Positions 1 through 5,772 of a stretch of 5,794 nucleotides of DNA are shown here, in pieces. The notes beneath the pieces were generated by a model, which did not search any database, was not told where the DNA came from, and saw only the letters and a program-made list of their open reading frames with translations. Origin of the DNA: Chitinophagaceae bacterium (GTDB taxonomy: Bacteria; Bacteroidota; Bacteroidia; Chitinophagales; Chitinophagaceae); NCBI GenBank assembly GCA_025963615.1, contig JAOQAL010000830.1, forward strand, positions 1-5,794. The letters are read 5' to 3'. Positions within the stretch are counted from its first letter, which is position 1, and every line of letters begins with the position of its first letter. Position numbers and translations under genes: made by a program.

Positions 1-593
1 GTCCGCCTTATACCTGGAATCCTTACCGCCAATATGGTTATTACAGCAATAATTATTACAGGAACAACAATGTGTATGTCAATAATTATAATGTAAATAT
101 TTACAGGAACCGGAGTGGTATTGCAACAAGGAACCCAATAATGAACAATAATACAACTGGTATTAATCGTGGAGGAAGAGTGAATAACAATAACGGAAGG
201 ATTAATAATGGCGGCAATAATAATCCCGGTGGTCGTCCTGGATTTAATAACAGTCCTTCCAATGGGCGCATCAGTCAGGCGCCTGCGAGACAACCTCGAG
301 TAAATACCAACCGGCCTGCCAACAATGTTTTCAGCGACCGGGACGGGAATGTATACCAGCGTAATCAAAATCAATGGCAGCAAAGACAACCCAACCAATG
401 GAGTCCGGTTCAACGAAATAATAATAATAACACGATTCAAAATTTAAACCGTCAGCAACAAATGCGCAGCCGGGGTGAAATAAGATCACAGAATTTTGAA
501 AGGGCAAGAAGCGCTCCGCCCAGTTCTACTCCGAGACCTTCTGGCGGAAGTTTCAACAGGCCTTCTTCGGGAGGAAGTCATAGAAGGGGGTAG
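1..593 (+). CDS. Asn/Arg/Gly-rich low-complexity protein, C-terminal part (5' end outside window)
   Basis: The reading frame is open from the left edge (first complete codon at position 3) to TAG at 591-593. A GTG at 72 could be taken as a start, but the 23 codons before it are open and have the same character (PPYTWNPYRQYGYY then Asn/Tyr), so the gene almost certainly begins upstream. About 197 residues are visible. They run from a Tyr/Pro/Asn-rich stretch to an Asn/Gly-rich segment with runs such as NNNN, then a more ordinary stretch around NVFSDRDGNVYQRNQNQW, and end in a Ser/Pro/Arg/Gly tail finishing SHRRG. Hydrophobic and acidic residues are scarce and Arg is common, so the protein should be strongly basic and largely disordered. 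Such tails occur on many uncharacterised Bacteroidota envelope proteins; I do not recognise the family and assign no function. Any signal peptide or folded domain would lie left of the window. An (AAT)4 run at 417-428 encodes part of one Asn run and could vary in length. Confidence 0.8.
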   Translation, partial: PPYTWNPYRQYGYYSNNYYRNNNVYVNNYNVNIYRNRSGIATRNPIMNNNTTGINRGGRVNNNNGRINNGGNNNPGGRPGFNNSPSNGRISQAPARQPRVNTNRPANNVFSDRDGNVYQRNQNQWQQRQPNQWSPVQRNNNNNTIQNLNRQQQMRSRGEIRSQNFERARSAPPSSTPRPSGGSFNRPSSGGSHRRG

Positions 594-693
594 GGAGAAG
601 GCTGCGAGCGGCGAGCTTTGAGCGGCGAGACTTTGGACAGATAGCTCACTCGAGGATTCAAGCTATAAGCTATAAGCTGCAAGACCTAGAGGA
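591..693. repeat. Repeat unit A
   Basis: The unit opens with TAGGGAGAAGG, followed by four GAG-ending heptads at 602-629 (CTGCGAG, CGGCGAG, CTTTGAG, CGGCGAG). Next comes ACTTTGGACAGAT (630-642), shared with unit B, and then a short middle. It closes with CTATAAG, CTATAAG, CTGCAAG (663-683) and ACCTAGAGGA. It is the shortest unit: compared with unit B it lacks about 20 bp of the middle section. The first three bases are also the stop codon of the upstream gene. Confidence 0.75.
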
Positions 694-816
694 TAGGGAA
701 AACTGCGAGCGGTGAGCTTTGAGCTGCGAGACTTTGGACAGATGGTTCACTAATGGCCTCGAGGCTCGAAACCAGTGGCTGCAAGCTATAAGCTATAAGC
801 TGCAAGACCTAGAGGA
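694..816. repeat. Repeat unit B
   Basis: This has the same order as unit A: TAGGGAAAA, four GAG-ending heptads (703-730), ACTTTGGACAGAT (731-743), a longer middle (TTCACTAATGGCCTCGAGG, 745-763), then the CTATAAG/CTATAAG/CTGCAAG block (786-806). A 37-bp stretch, 659-695 in A/B and 782-818 in B/C, is identical at all positions and spaced 123 bp apart. That indicates recent duplication or active homogenisation of this part. Confidence 0.75.
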
Positions 817-943
817 TATGAAAAGCGGCGAGCTTCGAGCTGTGAGAGTTTGGACAGATGGCTTACTCATGGCCTCGGAGCTCGAAGCTCACCGCTCGAA
901 GCTAGTAGCTTGCAGCTAGTAGCTTTCCTCTTGCCGCTTCCCT
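817..943. repeat. Repeat unit C with nine-heptad right block
   Basis: The left part matches units A and B in diverged form: three GAG-ending heptads (826-846), TTTGGACAGATGG (849-861), and CATGGCCTCGGAG matching the middle of unit B. The right part is replaced by nine uninterrupted 7-bp steps, 881-943, each beginning with CT (for example CTCGAAG, CTCACCG, CTAGTAG, CTTGCAG, CTTTCCT, CTTGCCG, CTTCCCT). The last three drift away from the AG ending and run into the candidate fabH promoter. The right terminus read on the minus strand (GTAAGGGAAG) resembles the left terminus (GTAGGGAGAAG), giving weak terminal inverted repeats. Confidence 0.7.
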
Positions 944-960
944 TACATTTGCTACCTTTC
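931..960 (+). promoter_or_regulatory. Candidate Bacteroidota-type promoter for the fabH paralogue
   Basis: TTG at 931-933, 19 nt of spacing, then TACCTTTC at 953-960. This fits the TTG-N19/21-TAnnTTTG pattern of the Bacteroidota primary sigma factor with only the last base off. It would start RNA near 966-968, about 13 nt before the ATG at 980. A second -7-like box with a perfect TAnnTTTG match (TACATTTG, 944-951) lacks a TTG at the right distance. The -33 TTG lies inside the last-but-one heptad of the repeat array. Confidence 0.35.
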
Positions 961-979
961 TGCACTAAACGTTTGCAAT

Positions 980-2029
980 ATGCCCAGATCAAAAATTGCA
1001 GGTATTGGTATGTATGTGCCGGAAAATGTTGTAACGAACAATGACCTGCTAAAATATATGGATACCAGTGATGAATGGATACAGGAAAGAACCGGTATTA
1101 AGGCAAGGCGTTATGCTGACCGCACCGGAGAAACTACCACCACGATGGGTATTAAAGCCGCTACTATAGCTATTGAACGGGCAGGCATTACCCCACAGGA
1201 TATTGACTTTATCATTTTTGCCACATTATCTCCGGATTATTATTTTCCGGGATGTGGTGTATTGGTACAGCGGGCCTTAAAAATAAAAGAGATCGGAGCG
1301 CTTGATGTACGGAATCAATGTAGTGGATTCGTGTATGCTATCAGTGTTGGCGACCAGTTTATAAAAAGCGGTATGTATAAAAACATCCTGGTGATTGGGA
1401 GCGAAAAACATTCTTTCGGTCTTGATTTTACAACCAGGGGCCGAAACATCTCTGTCATCTTTGGAGATGGGGCAGGCGCCGTGGTATTACAACCAACAGA
1501 AAAGGAAAATCAGGGCATTTTGAGTACTCACCTGCACAGCGACGGTGAAAGCGCGGAAATGTTAGCCATGTATAATCCGGGAACACATGCCAATCACTGG
1601 CTGCCCCAAAAATTAGCTGACTTTAATGAGGTTGAGGCCGGTGATATGTTTATGAGTCATGCGATGATTGACAATGCACAAAATTTTCCTTTCATGGATG
1701 GGCCGGCTGTTTTTAAAAAAGCCATTGTAAAATTTCCAGAGGTCGTGACAGAAGCCCTGGCAGCCAATAATTATAAAGCTTCCGATATCAACATGCTGAT
1801 ACCACACCAGGCGAATTTGCGCATCAGCCAGTTTGTGCAACAGAAACTAGGCCTTCGGGACGACCAGGTCTATAATAACATTCAGCGTTATGGCAATACA
1901 ACGGCCGCATCCATACCGCTTGCTTTATGTGAAGCCTGGCAGGAAGGAAAGATACAGGAAGGGGATCTCGTTTGCCTGGCAGCTTTTGGCAGCGGGTATA
2001 CCTGGGCGAGCGCCTTATTAAAATGGTAA
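980..2029 (+). CDS. fabH: 3-oxoacyl-ACP synthase III (KAS III, FabH-type), Bacteroidota paralogue
   Basis: Condensing enzyme of the thiolase fold that joins a short acyl-CoA starter with malonyl-ACP to begin fatty-acid synthesis in the cytoplasm. The 349 residues carry the full Cys-His-Asn triad: Cys114 in DVRNQCSGF, His276 in IPHQANLRI and Asn306 in YGNTTAASIP. QANLR (277-281) is the usual ACP-contact motif. The N-terminal signature DEWIQERTGIKARR (31-44), FGDGAGAVVL (161-170) and the C-terminal AFGSGYTWASALLKW are also family features. It is longer than the ~317 residues of the E. coli enzyme; the extra ~25 residues lie between HSDGE (186-190) and the VFKKAI segment (244-249). From memory this matches a distinct FabH-like protein widespread in Bacteroidota alongside the canonical FabH, so it may prefer a different starter (for example branched) or serve another lipid pathway; the substrate is not readable from sequence. 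ATG 980 is chosen because the conserved SKIAGIGMYVPENVVTN begins right after it. There is no Shine-Dalgarno. The next gene follows after 49 bp on the same strand. Confidence 0.93.
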   Translation: MPRSKIAGIGMYVPENVVTNNDLLKYMDTSDEWIQERTGIKARRYADRTGETTTTMGIKAATIAIERAGITPQDIDFIIFATLSPDYYFPGCGVLVQRALKIKEIGALDVRNQCSGFVYAISVGDQFIKSGMYKNILVIGSEKHSFGLDFTTRGRNISVIFGDGAGAVVLQPTEKENQGILSTHLHSDGESAEMLAMYNPGTHANHWLPQKLADFNEVEAGDMFMSHAMIDNAQNFPFMDGPAVFKKAIVKFPEVVTEALAANNYKASDINMLIPHQANLRISQFVQQKLGLRDDQVYNNIQRYGNTTAASIPLALCEAWQEGKIQEGDLVCLAAFGSGYTWASALLKW

Positions 2030-2078
2030 TATTCTTTCCGCACTGTGTAACTGGACGGGTTATTGAATCTTAATTGGT

Positions 2079-2516
2079 ATGAAAAAAAGAATCCTCTCTA
2101 TATTAGTATGTATGGCAACTCTATTAGCTTCTGCCCAGGACGGTGTAAGCTGGAGCGTAAAGCATGATAAAAAAGAATTACTGAAGGCTACCAAAGAAGA
2201 TCCTGAAAAAAATATCATTCCTGTCAAATTATCCGAATTAAGCAACAAAAGTAATTTTAGTATTTCCTATGCTGAAAGGAATACAGGCGGCGGCCGGAGT
2301 CAATGGATCCGTACTATCGCCTTGTTTACAGCAAGCGATTCCGAGTTGTACCGGAAAGATGCTGGTTTTATCAACATCAAGGATATACAATTAAAAAAGA
2401 TGCTGCTGGAAAACAAAATCGTTAAAGTTTATACCTGGGCTATACCAAAAGATCCTGTGCAGGCTGCCAGAGTTCGCATCCGCAGAGTACATTTGTGTAC
2501 AATTGAACTCATTTAA
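2079..2516 (+). CDS. Small secreted protein of unknown function
   Basis: This encodes 145 residues with a clear Sec signal peptide: MKKR, hydrophobic core ILSILVCMATLL, and ASA|QDG with probable cleavage after Ala19. That leaves a mature protein of about 126 residues in the periplasm or beyond. Cys11 lies inside the hydrophobic core, not in a lipobox before the cleavage site, so I do not call it a lipoprotein. The mature part is mixed charged and hydrophobic, with no membrane segment. Notable stretches are KKELLKATKEDPEKN (31-45), FSISYAE (60-66), VYTWAIPKDP (117-126) and a basic strand-like end RVRIRRVHLCTIEL (131-144) holding the only Cys of the mature protein. I believe related small proteins exist in other Bacteroidota, but I recognise no named domain. 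It starts 49 bp after fabH and ends 68 bp before the lipid kinase, all on the same strand, so co-transcription is possible. ATG 2079 places the signal peptide at the N-terminus as expected. Confidence 0.85.
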   Translation: MKKRILSILVCMATLLASAQDGVSWSVKHDKKELLKATKEDPEKNIIPVKLSELSNKSNFSISYAERNTGGGRSQWIRTIALFTASDSELYRKDAGFINIKDIQLKKMLLENKIVKVYTWAIPKDPVQAARVRIRRVHLCTIELI

Positions 2517-2533
2517 TCTAACTCTGAATTTTG
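2503..2533 (+). promoter_or_regulatory. Possible internal promoter for the lipid kinase gene
   Basis: TTG at 2503-2505, 20 nt of spacing, then GAATTTTG at 2526-2533, one base away from TAnnTTTG. It begins within the last codons of the small secreted protein gene. RNA would start near 2540, giving a leader of about 45 nt before the TTG start codon at 2585. This is a weak match and a single-base deviation in a common pattern, so read-through from fabH is an equal alternative. Confidence 0.25.
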
Positions 2534-2584
2534 CAGACCGGATACGACCATGCAACTTTATAGATTCAGCACAACATTTAACCA

Positions 2585-3481
2585 TTGGAACGTAGTATCA
2601 TTTACATCATCAACCCTATTTCAGGAACAAGAACAAAAAAAGACCTTCAGCAATTTATTGAGAAGCGAACAGCTGAAAAGAAAATACCTTACCTGATTTT
2701 CCCGTCTGTTGCGAGTGGCGATTATTCATTTCTTCATTCCATTATTAAAGAAAAAAAAATAACGGACATCGTAATTGCCGGTGGCGACGGCACGGTAAGC
2801 CAAGTGGCCGGAAGTCTATTGGATTTCGACCTGAATTTTGGTGTATTGCCCTGCGGTTCCGGGAATGGCCTGGCGTTAACTGCAGGAATATCCAAACGTC
2901 CGGAAAAAGCGTTAGATATCATCTTTACCGGAAAACCCATCGCAATAGATGGTTTTACGGTAAACGGTCAGTTTGCGTGCATGCTTTGTGGTTTAGGTTT
3001 TGATGGAAAAGTAGCCCATGAATTTGCAGAACAACCAAAAAGGGGACTGGCAACTTATGCTTCGCTGGTAGGCAAGAATTTCTTTTCGGCAAAACCTTAT
3101 CACTTTCAACTTGAAAGCAATGGCATTAAATTTTCCACGGACGCTTTTTTTATAAGCATTGCCAACAGCAACCAGTTTGTAAATAAATTTACAATTGAGC
3201 CCAAGGCTTTATTATCGGATGGTTTGTTGGATGTCGTGATTGTAAAGAAAATCGCAAAACCTCTTTTATTACTCAATATCCTGAGACAGGTTTTGGCAGG
3301 CCGCTTAAAAAAAATTGAAAACTCCCTTCAACAACCCGTTATTTACTTTCAAACCAAAGAATTGAAAATAATAAATACTGACCTCGCCCTTTTACACATT
3401 GATGGAGATCCTGCTGAAACGCCCGCGGAGTTAAAAATAAAAATATTGAAGAAATGCTTCCGGCTTATTTCACCTGCCTAG
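2585..3481 (+). CDS. YegS/diacylglycerol kinase family lipid kinase, TTG start
   Basis: Cytosolic, probably membrane-associated kinase that transfers phosphate from ATP to a lipid hydroxyl (diacylglycerol, sphingoid base or similar). The 298 residues, a usual length for the family, show the DAGK catalytic fold: NPISGTRTKKD (10-20) for nucleotide binding, the hallmark GGDGT (66-70) followed by VSQVAGSLL, PCGSGNGLA (89-97), GLGFDG (136-141), SDGLLDVVIV (211-220), and near the C-terminus HIDGDP (271-276), the position of the family's conserved acidic DG[ED] motif. All expected motifs are present, so it should be active; the exact lipid substrate cannot be read. The start must be TTG at 2585: an in-frame TAA lies at 2579-2581, only one codon separates them, and the conserved SIIYIINPISG begins four residues in. 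No Shine-Dalgarno is visible. Its last 12 bp overlap the 3' end of the opposite-strand phospholipase gene. Confidence 0.92.
   Translation: MERSIIYIINPISGTRTKKDLQQFIEKRTAEKKIPYLIFPSVASGDYSFLHSIIKEKKITDIVIAGGDGTVSQVAGSLLDFDLNFGVLPCGSGNGLALTAGISKRPEKALDIIFTGKPIAIDGFTVNGQFACMLCGLGFDGKVAHEFAEQPKRGLATYASLVGKNFFSAKPYHFQLESNGIKFSTDAFFISIANSNQFVNKFTIEPKALLSDGLLDVVIVKKIAKPLLLLNILRQVLAGRLKKIENSLQQPVIYFQTKELKIINTDLALLHIDGDPAETPAELKIKILKKCFRLISPA
3470..3481. other. 12-bp tail-to-tail overlap of convergent genes
   Basis: The kinase gene stops with TAG at 3479-3481 on the plus strand. The phospholipase gene stops with TGA read from 3472 to 3470 on the minus strand. The two coding regions therefore share 12 bp and there is no intergenic terminator. 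Each transcript must end inside the opposite gene, producing antisense-overlapping 3' ends. Confidence 0.9.
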
Positions 3482-5719
3482 AGCCGGATCCGTTTGGTCA
3501 AAGAAAGTAAGCAGCTTTTGAAAATTCTCTTTATTGCCTGGGGAATTAAGCGATCGTGCAATATCCAGTTTTTCGCTTTTGGTGAGATGAAAGTTCAGCG
3601 CCGCTTTGCTTTCCTCCGTTTCCGATGAGTAGCGGAAAAAAACTTTCTTCAGGTTGTGTGCCGGGTTTTCGATATAATAACCCATCATATCGTTTTGTGA
3701 ATACTCCATCAACTTATACCAGTTATTCTGCAGCATCAGGAAAGGTTTAATGGTATGGTCCGTAATATTGTCTGACTGGTAAGGATGATCCCATCCACCT
3801 GTGGCCCTGTCAAAAAGCTGCACCAACAGTACACCCTGGGTATTTTTTCTAATCCAATCATCAAATGCTTCTAAAAAACGAACGGCTGTTTCAGTTCCAT
3901 AATTATCCCGAAGGCCCGCGTCCATTACATCAACAACCGGATTGGAGGGCAACCATACATTGGGCAAAACAACCGGGAATGTTGCATTCATCCTTAATGC
4001 TGTCAGAATTCTAAGGTTATAAGGATCCTGTTTCGCGAAAAAGGAGGTAAAATCAATGGCATCCGGATCCATAAACGGGATTCTTGTTGTATCCTCATGC
4101 GGCAGCATCATAAAGCTCACCGGTTGAGTACTGATAATCATTTTCCTTCCATCTCTTGTAACTACGGAGTTGAAAAACATTAAGGGAATATTAGCCTCTT
4201 TTTCATCTTCCGCATAGTCACGTAGTTGTTTTTCTAAAATGCCTCTGGTATTATCACTTAATTTTTCCTCAAAAGCATAGCCCCGGTCTTTTACATATTT
4301 ATAAGGCCCTACATAAAATTTTTGAGCCGGTGCTATCAGGTCTCTTGCTACAAAAGAAGAAAACATTGGGTTCAGCAGATCACCGGCAATATCATCAGCA
4401 TATTTTTTATCCTGTAAATGAATATCGTTTCCCTTCTGTTTTTGCAGGTATAATTCCCTGAAATAAGCTGCAGCCAGCATACCACCGGAAGCCCCTGTGA
4501 TCAGGAATGTTTTTTTCATCAGGTCGCCATGGGTAATACTGTCAAGCCTTTGCAGCATGTTCATGGTAAAAGTCGCGCTTCGTTGTCCACCGCCGCTGGT
4601 ATTAATTATAACCAGCGTCGGTTTATCAACACCTTGCTTTTGCTTCCATTTTTCAAGAATGCTGATCATATTTTTCTTATCCGCTTCAATATTTTCAGGA
4701 GTACAAAGTTTAAGCAATCCTTCCCGGCTATAGGAGGGGCGTTCATTTCTATTCACATAATTCAAACCATAGGCTTTATTCCGCGGATCAATCCAGTTAA
4801 GCTGGTAAAACAAGTTCAGAATTAAAACCAGCGCCAGCAGGTATGGTATGCTCCATGATTGCAAAAAATAGGTAAATGCACCAGACACGCCTATGAGTAT
4901 CGCGAAGAAAATGGTGATACTTGCAGCAGCGGGTATCTGGAATAATTTGTTCTCGAGGAAATTTCCAGTAACTATTAGAAAAAGGAAGGCAATAAATACG
5001 GAAATTACTGCGGCGAAGTGATGCCGTTTAAACATATCTTCTACAAAACCTTCCGTATAGTGTGAAACGTTCCGGGTTTTACGCAAAACCAACAAAGAGT
5101 CTATATACCACTCTACATTGGGATGATCGCTTCCGGTATTATTCACCAGGGTTACCGGTTCTAAATGTGCGATATATTCCCCTGGATTTTTTATTGCAGG
5201 CAGCATTTTGCGGAGAATGGACCGGTCGGCACGAAAAAAATACATAAAGGAAATGGAAATAATGAAAATAAATCCTGCCACAAAACCACCGACAAGAAAT
5301 AATATTTCAGTGACCGGTATCAGTTCTTTGGTATGATCAAAATGCCAGGCCTGGAAAAAATAAAATACCAGGAAAATCAACGGTATCACGCTGTTATTGA
5401 CGCAAAATTTTAAGAATGGATTGGTGGTGGCCGACAGGAAACGAAAATATTTGCTGAATAAAATGAATGACGTTATGTTCCAGCTCATGATAAACATAGC
5501 GAGCGATAAGCCGACGATCGCAAAACTGATGGTATTGACATCCCCCAGGTATTCGGGTGCCAGGAATAAAGAATCAGCGCCAAAGCTTTTCATAAAACTA
5601 CCATTGACGATACTGAACAGGATAAACCAGAATACCAATAATACCTGGTATTTCCTGAAATGCAGGAAAAGCAATTGTATCGGGAAAGAATAGTAGAAAC
5701 CTCGCAGCCAGGCTTTCAT
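3470..5719 (-). CDS. Membrane-anchored patatin-like phospholipase
   Basis: A 749-residue two-part protein. Residues ~1-310 hold about seven hydrophobic segments (near 25-42, 63-88, 107-124, 137-162, 235-252, 262-284, 290-306). A hydrophilic, basic loop of ~70 residues (163-233) sits between the fourth and fifth. From ~365 on comes a patatin-like acyl hydrolase domain: the strand LVIINTSGGGQRSA (369-382) with the Gly-rich oxyanion loop and Arg380, nucleophile Ser411 in LITGASGGMLAAAYFRE (the G-x-S-x-G elbow; codon at 4487-4489), and catalytic Asp600 in DVMDAGLRDNYG. The Ser-Asp dyad is intact, so a lipid acyl hydrolase (phospholipase A type) is expected; the true substrate is unknown. The C-terminal ~150 residues extend past the Asp motif and carry no motif I recognise. 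ATG 5719 is chosen because a candidate promoter lies just upstream and the N-terminus (MKAWLRGFYYSFPIQLL) looks complete. The gene stands alone on the minus strand and converges on the lipid kinase. Confidence 0.88.
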   Translation of the reverse strand: MKAWLRGFYYSFPIQLLFLHFRKYQVLLVFWFILFSIVNGSFMKSFGADSLFLAPEYLGDVNTISFAIVGLSLAMFIMSWNITSFILFSKYFRFLSATTNPFLKFCVNNSVIPLIFLVFYFFQAWHFDHTKELIPVTEILFLVGGFVAGFIFIISISFMYFFRADRSILRKMLPAIKNPGEYIAHLEPVTLVNNTGSDHPNVEWYIDSLLVLRKTRNVSHYTEGFVEDMFKRHHFAAVISVFIAFLFLIVTGNFLENKLFQIPAAASITIFFAILIGVSGAFTYFLQSWSIPYLLALVLILNLFYQLNWIDPRNKAYGLNYVNRNERPSYSREGLLKLCTPENIEADKKNMISILEKWKQKQGVDKPTLVIINTSGGGQRSATFTMNMLQRLDSITHGDLMKKTFLITGASGGMLAAAYFRELYLQKQKGNDIHLQDKKYADDIAGDLLNPMFSSFVARDLIAPAQKFYVGPYKYVKDRGYAFEEKLSDNTRGILEKQLRDYAEDEKEANIPLMFFNSVVTRDGRKMIISTQPVSFMMLPHEDTTRIPFMDPDAIDFTSFFAKQDPYNLRILTALRMNATFPVVLPNVWLPSNPVVDVMDAGLRDNYGTETAVRFLEAFDDWIRKNTQGVLLVQLFDRATGGWDHPYQSDNITDHTIKPFLMLQNNWYKLMEYSQNDMMGYYIENPAHNLKKVFFRYSSETEESKAALNFHLTKSEKLDIARSLNSPGNKENFQKLLTFFDQTDPALGR

Positions 5720-5741
5720 AAGTCAGGTAAATAGGTGATTT

Positions 5742-5772
5742 TAAAATTACTGTTTAAAGCTTGCTATTTCAA
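5742..5772 (-). promoter_or_regulatory. Candidate Bacteroidota-type promoter for the phospholipase gene
   Basis: Read on the minus strand: TTG (5772-5770), exactly 20 nt, then TAATTTTA (5749-5742). This matches TTG-N20-TAnnTTTG except for the final base. RNA would begin near 5735, leaving a leader of about 16 nt before the ATG at 5719-5717. It is the best-spaced promoter candidate in the window. The remaining bases to the right edge (5773-5794) show nothing else I can support. Confidence 0.45.

Larger units (their letters stand above)
591..943. repeat. Intergenic AGCT-phased heptad repeat array, three diverged units
   Basis: This fills nearly all of the gap between the Asn-rich gene and fabH. 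Three related units follow each other: 591-693, 694-816 and 817-943. At finer scale much of each unit is made of 7-bp steps of the form CTnnnAG, so AGCT recurs with 3-nt spacers. I count 18 AGCT tetramers here (614, 643, 661, 668, 675, 715, 722, 784, 791, 798, 831, 838, 879, 886, 900, 907, 914, 921), where one or two would be expected by chance. The consensus CTnnnAG is its own reverse complement, so neighbouring heptads can also pair as inverted repeats. No gene, transposase or tRNA is visible inside. I recall similar AAGCTATAAGCT-like intergenic repeats in Chitinophagaceae but cannot verify this here. The function is unknown: it could be an mRNA hairpin, a terminator, a protein-binding array or a mobile non-autonomous element. 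Confidence 0.85.

Noticed and set aside
659..818. CRISPR-like pair of identical 37-bp repeats
   Set aside because: There are only two copies, the intervening DNA is itself repeat sequence present in other units, the spacing is far above a normal spacer, and no cas genes are present.
719..1044. Two overlapping plus-strand ORFs (719-919 and 850-1044) with similar peptides such as LDRWFTNGLEAR and MDRWLTHGLGAR
   Set aside because: Both lie in the tandem repeat units; the similar peptides are the same repeat read in two frames, and the second runs into the fabH coding region. There is no conserved domain, signal or plausible start.
2550..2696. ATG at 2550 opening a 48-codon frame before the lipid kinase
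   Set aside because: It is out of frame with the kinase, overlaps its conserved N-terminus and gives a featureless peptide; it does not rescue an ATG start for the kinase.
3485..3492. CGGATCCG palindrome at the convergent gene ends as a terminator
   Set aside because: The arms are only 4 bp, with no loop and no adjacent T-run on either strand; it is a chance palindrome within the last codons of the phospholipase gene.
4497..5693. Several plus-strand ORFs of 61-98 codons opposite the phospholipase gene, and minus-strand ORFs opposite fabH and the kinase
   Set aside because: They are antisense shadows of genes with strong motif support; none shows a domain, signal peptide or promoter of its own.
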